In this document: positions 18,622 through 26,949 of the stretch, piece after piece
How the letters are laid out: every line of letters begins with the position of its first letter
How positions within the stretch are numbered: the stretch's first letter is position 1
Source: Nevskia ramosa DSM 11499
GTDB lineage: Bacteria > Pseudomonadota > Gammaproteobacteria > Nevskiales > Nevskiaceae
Direction: 5' to 3'
Assembly (NCBI RefSeq): GCF_000420645.1
Contig: NZ_ATVI01000009.1
Coordinates: 1-64,000, forward strand
Length of the DNA: 64,000 bases
The notes under the pieces: generated by a model
Told to the model about the DNA's origin: nothing
The model's database searches: none
The model's input: the letters and a program-made list of their open reading frames with translations, nothing else
Program-made: the position numbers and the translations under genes

Positions 18622-18819
18622 ATGGCTGTCGCAAAATCAAAGAAGTCCCGTTCCCGCCGTGGCATGCGCCGCGCCCATGATGCGCTGAGCGCGCCGACCC
18701 TTTCGGTCGACTCGACCTCGGGCGAAACGCATCTGCGTCATCACGTCACTGCCGACGGTTTCTACCGTGGCAAGCGCGTGATCGAGATGAAGACGGTCGA
18801 AGTCGCGGAAGAAGCCTGA
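18622..18819 (+). CDS. rpmF: 50S ribosomal protein L32
   Basis: A 65-residue basic ribosomal protein with the L32 pattern [15 protein letters not shown] and [20 protein letters not shown]. It lacks zinc-binding cysteines, as in other gammaproteobacteria. The start has a GGAG ribosome site. It sits between yceD and plsX. Confidence 0.97.
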   Translation: MAVAKSKKSRSRRGMRRAHDALSAPTLSVDSTSGETHLRHHVTADGFYRGKRVIEMKTVEVAEEA

Positions 18820-18891
18820 GCTTCTTCGCGGCGACTGAACCGCGCCTAGCTCGGCTTCAGTCGCTGCCAGGCGCAATCATGTGAGCTACTC

Positions 18892-19929
18892 ATGAACGCG
18901 CCGATCCTGCTGGCCCTTGACGCGATGAGCGGTGACCACGGTCACCGCATCGTCGTGGAAGCGGCCCTGCGGGCGCTGGACGAACATCGCCGCCTGAGCC
19001 TGATCCTGGTCGGTGATGAAGAAACCCTGCGCAAAGCGCTGGTCGCGCATCGTCACATCGACGATCCCCGGCTGACGATCCAGCACGCCTCGGAAGTGGT
19101 GGCGATGGACGAGGCGCCGTCGAAGGCGCTGCGCGGCAAGAAGGATTCGTCGATGCGGGTCGCGGTTGACCTGGTCAAGCAGAAGCGTGCCCAGGCTGCC
19201 GTCTCGGCCGGCAATACCGGCGCGCTGATGGCAATTGCCAAATTCGTGCTGAAGACGCTGCCGGGCATCGATCGTCCGGCCATCATTTCGCCGTTGCCGA
19301 CGGTCAAGGGTGCTACCCATGTGCTCGACCTCGGAGCCAATGCCGCCTGCACCTCCGAACAGCTGTTCCAGTTCGCGGTGATGGGTTCGGCGCTGGTCAC
19401 CGCGCTGAACGGCATCGAGCGGCCTCGGGTCGCCTTGCTGAACATCGGCGAGGAAGAGATCAAGGGCAACGAGACGATCAAGCAGGCGGCGGCGATGATC
19501 TCGGCGTCGAAGCTGAACTACTGCGGCTTCATCGAAGGCGATGGCATCTTCCTGCACCCGGCCGATGTCGTGGTCTGCGATGGCTTCGTCGGCAATGTCG
19601 CGCTGAAAGCCGGCGAGGGCGTGGCCAAGCTGGTCGGCCATTTCATGCGCGAGGAATTCACTCGCAATGCTGGTACCAAGCTGGTGGGGCTCATTGCCCG
19701 CTCGGTGCTGCGCGCACTGGCCAAGCGCATGGATCCGCGCCGCTACAATGGTGCCAGTCTGGTCGGCCTCAACGGCAACGTGATCAAGAGCCACGGCGGC
19801 GCCGATGCGCTGGCCTTCGCCAATGCCATCACGGTGGCGATGCGGGCCGTCGAGCACGACGTGCCGGCGCGCATCTCCAGCCTGCTGGCCGAAGCCCTGA
19901 GCGCCCAGCCGAAGTCCATACCGGTCTAG
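18892..19929 (+). CDS. plsX: Phosphate acyltransferase PlsX
   Basis: A 345-residue enzyme that turns acyl-ACP into acyl-phosphate for phospholipid synthesis. It opens with ILLALDAMSGDHGHRIVVEA (usually DAMGGD; here Ser replaces a Gly). It contains SAGNTGALMAIA, PLPTVKGATHVLDLGAN and GDGIFLHPADVVVCDGFVGN, all family signatures. The usual next genes fabH, fabD and fabG are missing; an MFS transporter follows after ten bases. Confidence 0.95.
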   Translation: MNAPILLALDAMSGDHGHRIVVEAALRALDEHRRLSLILVGDEETLRKALVAHRHIDDPRLTIQHASEVVAMDEAPSKALRGKKDSSMRVAVDLVKQKRAQAAVSAGNTGALMAIAKFVLKTLPGIDRPAIISPLPTVKGATHVLDLGANAACTSEQLFQFAVMGSALVTALNGIERPRVALLNIGEEEIKGNETIKQAAAMISASKLNYCGFIEGDGIFLHPADVVVCDGFVGNVALKAGEGVAKLVGHFMREEFTRNAGTKLVGLIARSVLRALAKRMDPRRYNGASLVGLNGNVIKSHGGADALAFANAITVAMRAVEHDVPARISSLLAEALSAQPKSIPV

Positions 19930-19939
19930 CGCTGGCGCC

Positions 19940-21196
19940 GTGAACCGCTTCCGCGCCAATCCCAAACTTCTGGCGCCACTGCTCGCTGGCATGGCGATGA
20001 TCGGGCCGTTCTCGATCGACGCCTTCTTCCCGGCCTTTCACGCGATCGAAGCCGAGCTCGGCGTGACGCCGGCGGCCATGCAGCAATCCCTGAGCCTGTA
20101 TCTCGCGGCGTATGCGGCGATGTCGCTGCTGCATGGGCCGCTGTCCGATGCCTACGGCCGGCGCGGTGTGATCCTGTGGTCGATGCTGCTATTCGCGGCG
20201 GCCACTGCCGGCTGCGCGCTCGCCACCTCGTTCGAGATGCTGCTCTGCTTCCGCGTGCTGCAAGGCGTTTTCGGCGGTGCGGGCATGGTCGTCGGCCGGG
20301 CGATCATCCGCGATCGTTTCGACGGTGCCGATGCGCAGCGGCTGATGTCGCAGGTCAGCTTCATCTTCGGCTTCGCGCCGGCGATCGCGCCGATCATCGG
20401 CGGCTTCGTGCTCGGCGCAGCCGGCTGGCGAGCGATCTTCTGGCTGCTGGCCGGCTTCACCTTGTTTCTGGTCCTGGCCTCGCTGGCGGCGCTGCCGGAA
20501 ACCCATCCGCGCGAACGGCGGACGCGATTCGCGCTGCGGCCGCTGCTGCGCACCTATCGCGCGGTGGCCAGTGATCGCCGCTATCTGCTGCTGGGTTTTG
20601 CCGCGGCACTGAACTTCGGCGCGATCTTCACCTACATCTCGGCAGCGCCCTCGGTAGTGCTCAGCATCCTGCATCTGAGCGAGACCGAATTCGCCTGGCT
20701 GTTCGTGCCGATCATCGGCGGCATGATGTCGGGCTCGGCGCTGTCGTCGCGGCTGGCCGGCAAGATCGACGCCTTAAGGACGGTGACGATCGGCTTCATC
20801 CTGATGAGCATCGGCGCGGTGCTGAATCTGGCCGGCAGCCTGTGGCTGACGCCGTCAGTGCCCTGGTTCGTGCTGCCGATCGGCCTGATCGGCATGGGCG
20901 TGACCCTGTCCTTCCCGACCTTCACCTTGCTGATGCTCGATCGCTTCCCGGCCGTGCGCGGCGCTGCTGCCTCGGTGCAGGCGACGATCAGCCTCGGGGT
21001 CGCGTCCATCGTATCGGGCGTGCTGTCGCCGCTGGTCAGCGCCTCGCCACTGGGGCTGGCCTGCGCGTCCACCGGCTTGACGATCAGCGGCTATCTGCTC
21101 TGGCGCATCTACCTGCGGATCACGCCGAACTGTGGCCCGGATGTGTTGAGTGCCCGGCTAGAACCGGCGTCGACGGCCACGCCGTCATCGACCTAG
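19940..21196 (+). CDS. Bcr/CflA family MFS efflux transporter
   Basis: A 418-residue protein with 12 predicted transmembrane helices. The Bcr/CflA hallmarks are the N-terminal GPFSIDAFFPAFHAIEAELG, the loop GPLSDAYGRRGV (MFS motif A) and RVLQGVFGGAGMVVGRAIIRD. It should export small molecules with proton antiport from the inner membrane; substrate unknown. The start is GTG, ten bases after plsX, so it is probably read from the same transcript. It converges on the accessory cluster with an 11-base gap and no obvious terminator. Confidence 0.88.
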   Translation: MNRFRANPKLLAPLLAGMAMIGPFSIDAFFPAFHAIEAELGVTPAAMQQSLSLYLAAYAAMSLLHGPLSDAYGRRGVILWSMLLFAAATAGCALATSFEMLLCFRVLQGVFGGAGMVVGRAIIRDRFDGADAQRLMSQVSFIFGFAPAIAPIIGGFVLGAAGWRAIFWLLAGFTLFLVLASLAALPETHPRERRTRFALRPLLRTYRAVASDRRYLLLGFAAALNFGAIFTYISAAPSVVLSILHLSETEFAWLFVPIIGGMMSGSALSSRLAGKIDALRTVTIGFILMSIGAVLNLAGSLWLTPSVPWFVLPIGLIGMGVTLSFPTFTLLMLDRFPAVRGAAASVQATISLGVASIVSGVLSPLVSASPLGLACASTGLTISGYLLWRIYLRITPNCGPDVLSARLEPASTATPSST

Positions 21197-21206
21197 CTGA
21201 CGCTGC

Positions 21207-22136
21207 TCAGTCGCCGCTGAGCACCAGCTGTCCGTTGAGCGTCGCCGAGCGGCTGTTGTCGGCGCTATGCAACTGGGTGCCGATCAGCGCAAGCGTTCGC
21301 GAACCACGCGCATCCGGTGCCGAGAAGCTGGCGCCAGCACAGGCAGCGGCGACGCAGCGCAAGCCTTCGCCAGACATTTCGATGCTGCGGATCGCGCCGG
21401 CCTGATCGGTGCGCAGCTTGATCACGCCGCCATCGACATTGCTGAAGCTGTAGACCGGCAAGCCGTCTTCGCCCTGCGCATAGCCATTGCCGCCGAAAGC
21501 GCAGAAGCGCGTGTAGCTGTTGTCGCTGAAATTCAGGGTGACGCCGGTATCGCAGACCGCGCCGACATTGCCGAGCGCGCTGAGCCGGGCGGTGAGGATC
21601 ACAGGGCCGTCCTGAGTGCCATCGTCCACCGGCGCTTCCCGCGCCAGTGCCGTGCCGCTCAGCGTGATGTTCTGCCGGCCGTTGAAGTCGGGCTTGCCGA
21701 ACATCAGGCCCGAGCAGGCCTCGCCATCGCAGCCGTACTCCGGGCTTCGATGACCGTACTCGACGCGGGTTGCGGCGCCCGCCGTGGTGTCGATCAGCAG
21801 GTAGGCATCGCGGCCCAGCACGTAGCGATAGCGGCGCCGGCTGCCGGTCTGGCTGGCCAGCGCCGAATCGGCACAGTGTTGCTCGGTCTTGCCGGCCGCC
21901 GAGGTGATGACGACCTCGCCCTCGCGGCAGGCCTCATCCGGGCTTTGCTTCCCGGCGGGTACCGCCGGCGGAAGCGACGTTACCTCAGCTGGTGCTGCCT
22001 GCTCGCCCCTGGCAACAGTCGTTGACGGCACGACGCCGTCAACGACCGCAACCGGTTCCGGCGCCGCCGTCCACCAGCGAAGCACCACTACCAACAGCGC
22101 AATGGCAAGCAAGGCTGCAACGATCAATCGCTTCAT
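21207..22136 (-). CDS. Membrane-anchored protein with two four-cysteine repeats
   Basis: A 309-residue protein I do not recognise. An N-terminal hydrophobic helix (residues 4-19, no clear cleavage site) followed by a Pro/Ala/Val-rich linker suggests a periplasmic protein anchored in the inner membrane. Beyond it are two repeats of about 125 residues. Cysteines sit at 70, 88, 136, 141 and at 195, 212, 261, 266, so each repeat has C-17/18-C, then about 48-49, then CxxxxC. Each repeat ends in R-[TN]-[LI]-x-L-x-GT-x-L and a [LV]-x-[GA]-x-L strand. The same pattern occurs three times in the lipoprotein at 26950-28899. No catalytic motif is seen. It is the last gene of the accessory cluster. Confidence 0.75.
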   Translation of the reverse strand: MKRLIVAALLAIALLVVVLRWWTAAPEPVAVVDGVVPSTTVARGEQAAPAEVTSLPPAVPAGKQSPDEACREGEVVITSAAGKTEQHCADSALASQTGSRRRYRYVLGRDAYLLIDTTAGAATRVEYGHRSPEYGCDGEACSGLMFGKPDFNGRQNITLSGTALAREAPVDDGTQDGPVILTARLSALGNVGAVCDTGVTLNFSDNSYTRFCAFGGNGYAQGEDGLPVYSFSNVDGGVIKLRTDQAGAIRSIEMSGEGLRCVAAACAGASFSAPDARGSRTLALIGTQLHSADNSRSATLNGQLVLSGD

Positions 22137-22166
22137 GGACGAGGGGCGGCGGTAGTCAGGCAGGGA

Positions 22167-22955
22167 TCAAGGGCGCAGGCCGTTGACCGGAACCAGGAAG
22201 CGGCACTGGCCTTCTTCGCCGCCCTGACGGACGCCGACGACATTGCCCGAGGTCGTGGTCTTCGGTGGCTTGGTCAGGCGGGCGGCGACGAAATACCAGG
22301 CCGAGGTGGCGACGCTGGAGCCGTCCGGATCATCGAAATTGATGTCGCTGCGGAAGCTGACGTAATCGTTGTTGCGGGCCGGATTCAAGCCTTCTGGCGA
22401 GCCCGGGTACTGGTTGAGGCCCTGCGCGGTACGGCCAGCCAGCCAGATGCCTTCGTCGGCACCGTCGAGACGATAGGCCACCGAGGTGTCGATGCCATTG
22501 AAGCCGATGCGGCCCAGATCGTTGACCTCGAAGAAGTCCGGATCTTCCGCGCCGCAGGTGGCCAGCGGTGGCTGCCAGCGACGATCGTTCAGCGTGATGC
22601 GAATGCCGAACACGTAGTCGGTGGTGGTGCCGCGGCGCCAGATGCGGTCATCGAGACGGCCGACTTCGGTGCCGTTGGCAATCACTGCCTGGCTATTGTT
22701 CGATGCGTACAGCGCCCAGGTGTTGCCGCCCAGGCCCGGGAAGGTGCGCACGCCATTGGTGGTGGTCGGGAACGCGCCGCTGACCTGGCAGACGCCGTTG
22801 ATCGGATTGCGATTGGACTCCGTGCCCTGGCAGACCTTCAGCACCGGCGTGCCGGCGGTGGTCAGAACTTCGAAGCCGGCGAACGACGGTGCCGCCGCCA
22901 GGCCCAGACCCAGGCCGGCCGCGAGGCTCAACAAACTGCGCACATGCTGTTTCAT
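22167..22955 (-). CDS. Secreted protein of unknown family (tandem paralogue A)
   Basis: A 262-residue protein with a signal peptide (LLSLAAGLGLGLAAAPSFAG, cleavage after SFA near 26). The mature protein has four cysteines (42, 56, 134, 251), all conserved in the neighbouring paralogue at 23117-23908, suggesting two disulfides. Shared blocks are VCQGTESNRNP, GNTWALYASNN, QAVIANGTEVG, LDDRIWRRGTT, GLNPARNNDYVSFR and GGEEGQC. These look like a beta-rich fold, but I know no named family. The ribosome site AGGGGAGA is strong. It lies behind a strong hairpin. Confidence 0.78.
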   Translation of the reverse strand: MKQHVRSLLSLAAGLGLGLAAAPSFAGFEVLTTAGTPVLKVCQGTESNRNPINGVCQVSGAFPTTTNGVRTFPGLGGNTWALYASNNSQAVIANGTEVGRLDDRIWRRGTTTDYVFGIRITLNDRRWQPPLATCGAEDPDFFEVNDLGRIGFNGIDTSVAYRLDGADEGIWLAGRTAQGLNQYPGSPEGLNPARNNDYVSFRSDINFDDPDGSSVATSAWYFVAARLTKPPKTTTSGNVVGVRQGGEEGQCRFLVPVNGLRP

Positions 22956-23058
22956 GACATCTCCCCTGTTGCAGGACGGAAGTCGACGAGGCTCCGAATG
23001 AGCACCCGTCCTCCGTCAGTAATCGAATGCTTTGTTCGAGCCTCGGCACTGCGGCTGG

Positions 23059-23097
23059 CAACGGGTACGGGTGTCGATCCGGCTCCCGTACCCGTTG
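23059..23097. other. Strong intergenic hairpin between the paralogues
   Basis: CAACGGGTACGGG (23059-23071) and CCCGTACCCGTTG (23085-23097) are perfect 13-base arms around a 13-base loop. Neither strand has a T-run after the stem, so it is not a classic intrinsic terminator. In the minus-strand transcript it falls just after the stop of the 23117-23908 gene and before the next start, where it could protect the upstream message or reduce read-through. Confidence 0.75.
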
Positions 23098-23116
23098 CTG
23101 GATCCTCAGGCCGGCT

Positions 23117-23908
23117 TTATGGCTTCAGGCCGTTCAGGTTCACTGAGAACTTGCACTGGCCTTCCTCGCCGCCCTCCGACAGGCGGATGGCGTTGGCGAC
23201 GGCGCTGCTGCTCGGCGCCGTGGACAAGGTCACGCGCACGAACATCCAAGCCGAATTGGCGTTGCTCTGGGCGTCCGGATCATCGATGTTGACGTCGGTC
23301 CGGAAGTTCACCCAGTCGGTACTGCGCGCCGGGTTCAGGCCTTCCGGCGAGGTTGCGTATTCGTTGAGGCCCTGGTTGGTACGCCCGGAGAACCAGGCGC
23401 CTTCCTCGGCCGAGCCTTGCCGGTAAGCGATCTGCAAGCCGGTACGGCCGGTGAAGCCGTTGCGGAACATGTCGTTGACTTCGAAGTAGGTTGGCGTGGT
23501 GCTGGAGCAGGACGCCGAAGGCGGCGTCCACAGCGTGTTGACCATCTGCAGCCGGAAGCCGAACACGTATTCGGTGGTGGAGCCGTTGCGCCAGATGCGG
23601 TCGTCCAGGTTGCCGATCGTCGTGCCGTTGGCGATCACCGCCTGATTGTTGTTGGTTGCATAGACGGCCCAGTTGCTGCCGCTCAAACCGGGGAAGGTGC
23701 CGGGCGTGCTGCCGGTCGGAAAGTTGCCGGTGACCTTGCAGACGCCGGTGGTGGGATTGCGGTTCGCTTCGGTGCCCTGGCACAGCTTCAGGACGGTGGT
23801 GCCGCTATCGGTGATCGTTTCGAACGCCGCCTGTGCCGGCATTGCCGCGGCAGCCAGGCCGATGCTCGTCAGCGCCAGCTTGGCGCCCAACCATTGCTTG
23901 TTCTTCAT
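23117..23908 (-). CDS. Secreted protein of unknown family (tandem paralogue B)
   Basis: A 263-residue protein with signal peptide (LALTSIGLAAAAMPAQA, cleavage after AQA near 27). It is a paralogue of the protein at 22167-22955, alike along its whole length with over half the residues identical by eye. The four cysteines (43, 57, 134 and near 252) keep the same places. Shared features include LCQGTEANRNP, NNNQAVIANGT, LDDRIWRNGSTTEYVFG, SPEGLNPARSTDWVNFR and EGGEEGQCKF. The ribosome site GAGGAG is strong, suggesting high expression. It follows the TonB-dependent receptor after 76 bases. Confidence 0.78.
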   Translation of the reverse strand: MKNKQWLGAKLALTSIGLAAAAMPAQAAFETITDSGTTVLKLCQGTEANRNPTTGVCKVTGNFPTGSTPGTFPGLSGSNWAVYATNNNQAVIANGTTIGNLDDRIWRNGSTTEYVFGFRLQMVNTLWTPPSASCSSTTPTYFEVNDMFRNGFTGRTGLQIAYRQGSAEEGAWFSGRTNQGLNEYATSPEGLNPARSTDWVNFRTDVNIDDPDAQSNANSAWMFVRVTLSTAPSSSAVANAIRLSEGGEEGQCKFSVNLNGLKP

Positions 23909-23984
23909 CGTCTTCTCCTCGTTTCACACCCAGGTCTGTCGATGCCGTTCTGGATGAACGACATCCGCCATTGAAAATGCTGTT

Positions 23985-26936
23985 TCAGGATTTGCCGAAC
24001 TGATACGAAAGCCCGCCGAAGAACCCGCGCGGCGCACCGGGACCGACGAAGGTCGTGTTCTGGTGTTCGTTCGAGTTGTAGTTGAAGCCGCCGGGGCCGA
24101 TCGCGCCGTTGACGCTGGGCGTGTACGGCGTCACGCCGAGCCGGCCGGCGCTGAAGTAGGTCTGGTCGAGCAGGTTGGTGATCCGGGCGAACACCGTGAA
24201 GCCGCGCGGCAACTGGTACGAGGCATCGAAGTTGATGACCGCGTAACCGGGCACGTAGCCCTTCTCGGTGAACGGCCTGCCGCCGGTGAACTGGCTGCCG
24301 TTCGAGACGATCGGCCCGAAGCCGTCGGTGATCTGATCGGTGCCTTCGGGCTGGTGGGCGTTGTTCTCGTTGCCGCGCACGAAGGAACGCGAATGAGCGA
24401 TGGCGCTCAGGCCCAGCTTGAACGCCCGGGTCAGACGCCAGTCGACGCCGGCGGTGAGGTTGTGCAGCGGCACGCCGGGCAGCAATGCGCCGGGATCAAT
24501 GCGAATCGCTCTGAAGGTGCCGCGGCCGTTGTTGGCATCGGCGGTCGGTGACAGCACGTTGCCGGGCGTCGAGTTCTGGTTGAAATCGGCACTCGAATTG
24601 TTCGGGCTCAGCACATAGAACTCGGACTCGAAGGTCGCCGAGGTCAGCGAGTAGCTGGCACGCAGATCGAACTGGCCGGCGCTGCCCTTGATGCCGAGTT
24701 CGAAGCCTTCACGGCGGGTCTTGTCGATGGTGTCGAAGAAGCTGCGCGTTGGTGAGGCACCGGCGAAATAGATGTCGTCCTTCAGATCGGTGCGGAACAC
24801 GCTGGCATTCCATTCCCAGCCGCCGAACACCTGTCCGCGAGCACCGACTTCCGCCGACAGCGAACGGATCTGCGGCAGATAGGGATCGCCGGACAAGGCG
24901 GTGGGTAGCGCGCAGGTCGGGCCGACCTGGCTGCGCGGCGCGGTTTGCGGCGGCACATAGACGCCGGTGACCGGATCGATGAAGCCGGGCACGGTCTGGA
25001 CCGGGGTCGGATCATAGGCGCAGCCCAGTTCGATCACCGACGGCGCACGCGCGCCGCGGCTGACATTGGCGTACAGGTTCACCGTCGGGATCGGCAGCCA
25101 GTTCAGGCCGAACGAGGGATTGAACGAGTAGAAGCCGAACTTCTCCCGCGTTACATCCTGGGCTTCACGCGCCAGGTTGTTCGGGATGATCGGCCCGAGC
25201 GTGTCCGGGCAGGAGGCCAGATCGTTGGTCGGGCAGAGGATGAAGGTCGGCTCGCGGTTCAGCACCTCGTGAATGTCTTCGCCGATGCGCGCGGTGACCT
25301 GGTTGTCGACCTTGTTGATGTTGTAGCGGGCCGACAGGGTCACGAACAGATTGTCGCGAGCGCTCCAGGTTTCGCTGAAGTACGCGCTCCAGGTCCGCGA
25401 AGTGCCGTTGAAGGCATTGATGGTCAGCGGATTGGCACCTGCGTAATACAGAGGATCGATGTTGTCCGGATCGAGATAGACGCGGCGGTTGTCATCGATC
25501 AGCGCCAGCTGCTGGGTGGCCTTGTAGTCGGCCTTGCTGTCGTCGTAGGAGGCACCCAGCAGCAGCTTGTGATCGTCGAGATTCAGGTTCCACTGCAGCG
25601 CGCCGCCGTAGGTGAGCTGGCCAACCCGGGTGCGGGTATAGACGCCGTTCGGTGTGCCTTCGACGACACCGGATGCGGTACCGGTCTCGCCGGTCACCGG
25701 GTTGAATCCGTACGCGCCGTTGCGGGCCGTGCCGAGCCTGCGGACGTTGCTGCACAGGCCTTCGAGGAACGGATCGTTTAGCGGTGGCTGGAAGCCGCCG
25801 CCGGTAACGGTGTCGCGCAAGCCGTCGCCATTGACATCGGCATATCGGCAGACCGGGTCGTTTGGATTGGTGATCTCCCGGTTGGCCTGGTTGCCGCTGA
25901 AGAAAAACTCGTCGAAGTCGTCGTAGGCATCGCCGTTCAGGCTCTTGCGGCGGCTGTCGCGGCGATAGACCTGGGTGGTCAGGCTGGTCTTGTCGGTGAG
26001 ATCGAACAGGCCGGACAGATTGATCTGCGAGGCCCGGTTGCGGGTTTCGTCCGGCGAGGTGAATACCGCCGAGTGGTCCTCGCGGAACAGCTCGATGGGC
26101 ACCAGGCCGTTGCCGATCAGGCGGTTCTCGGAAACCAGCGCGCTGGCGGTGATGGTACCGAAATCGAGCCGGTAATCGCCGCGGCCGAAGCCCTGTACCA
26201 GCCGGCTCGGCGAGTTGTCGCGCCAGCCGTCTTCATCGAAGTAGTGGACGGCACCGAAGCCGGCCAGCGGCCCCTGGCTGCCACCGGCGGCGACCTGGAC
26301 CTGGCGCCGTCCGAACGAGCCGGCCAGTGCATCGGCCTCGACGCCCTTGGCGGTGAAGCCGCTCTTCGAGCGCAGGCTGATCGCGCCACCGAGCGTGTTC
26401 AGGCCGAACACCGGATTCGAGCCGGGGAACAGATCGAGCCGCTCGATCGCATTGGTCGGCAGCAGATCCCAGTTGACGATGTCGCCGAACGGTTCGTTGA
26501 CCCGCACGCCATCGAAGAACACCGACAAACCCTGCGGCGTACCCAGCTGCGGGCCGGCGGTGAAGCCGCGGAAGGTCACGTCGACCTGGAACGGATTGCC
26601 CTGGTAATCGTTGACGGTGACCGACTGCAGGCGGTTGTTGAAGAAATCGGCGATGCCGATCGAATGCGAGGCGCGAATCTCGTCGGCGGTGGCGCTCTGG
26701 ATGGCGCTGGGAATCTGGTCGCGGGTCAGGTTCAGGCTAGGCAGCGGGCCGATCGATACCGGCGGCCGATCGCCTTTGACGTCGACTGGGCCCAGCTCGA
26801 TCTTCGCCGGGCCTTTCGGGCTGTCGGTGGCCGCCGGCGGTGGTGTCGTGTCGGTCTGGGCAAGGGCATCGGCGACGAACATCATCAGGCCGACCGCAAA
26901 AAGGCGGGCAGCGGGGCGTTGGCGGAATCGGTTCAT
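23985..26936 (-). CDS. TonB-dependent outer-membrane receptor
   Basis: A protein of about 983 residues with signal peptide (FAVGLMMFVADALA). The plug domain contains DEIRASHSIGIADFFNNRL, VTFRGFTAGPQLGTPQGL and GGAISLRSKSGF, typical of TonB-dependent receptors. The rest is a 22-strand-type barrel with Tyr/Asn-rich loops and ARITNLLDQTYFSAGRLG near the end. The C-terminus is SYQFGKS rather than the usual terminal aromatic residue. The ligand is not evident; carbohydrate, nucleotide and siderophore uptake are all possible. I prefer the start at 26936 (GGGGCG upstream, direct signal peptide) to ATG 26957, which overlaps the upstream stop. Confidence 0.9.
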   Translation of the reverse strand: MNRFRQRPAARLFAVGLMMFVADALAQTDTTPPPAATDSPKGPAKIELGPVDVKGDRPPVSIGPLPSLNLTRDQIPSAIQSATADEIRASHSIGIADFFNNRLQSVTVNDYQGNPFQVDVTFRGFTAGPQLGTPQGLSVFFDGVRVNEPFGDIVNWDLLPTNAIERLDLFPGSNPVFGLNTLGGAISLRSKSGFTAKGVEADALAGSFGRRQVQVAAGGSQGPLAGFGAVHYFDEDGWRDNSPSRLVQGFGRGDYRLDFGTITASALVSENRLIGNGLVPIELFREDHSAVFTSPDETRNRASQINLSGLFDLTDKTSLTTQVYRRDSRRKSLNGDAYDDFDEFFFSGNQANREITNPNDPVCRYADVNGDGLRDTVTGGGFQPPLNDPFLEGLCSNVRRLGTARNGAYGFNPVTGETGTASGVVEGTPNGVYTRTRVGQLTYGGALQWNLNLDDHKLLLGASYDDSKADYKATQQLALIDDNRRVYLDPDNIDPLYYAGANPLTINAFNGTSRTWSAYFSETWSARDNLFVTLSARYNINKVDNQVTARIGEDIHEVLNREPTFILCPTNDLASCPDTLGPIIPNNLAREAQDVTREKFGFYSFNPSFGLNWLPIPTVNLYANVSRGARAPSVIELGCAYDPTPVQTVPGFIDPVTGVYVPPQTAPRSQVGPTCALPTALSGDPYLPQIRSLSAEVGARGQVFGGWEWNASVFRTDLKDDIYFAGASPTRSFFDTIDKTRREGFELGIKGSAGQFDLRASYSLTSATFESEFYVLSPNNSSADFNQNSTPGNVLSPTADANNGRGTFRAIRIDPGALLPGVPLHNLTAGVDWRLTRAFKLGLSAIAHSRSFVRGNENNAHQPEGTDQITDGFGPIVSNGSQFTGGRPFTEKGYVPGYAVINFDASYQLPRGFTVFARITNLLDQTYFSAGRLGVTPYTPSVNGAIGPGGFNYNSNEHQNTTFVGPGAPRGFFGGLSYQFGKS

Positions 26937-26949
26937 GGTTCGCCCCGGG

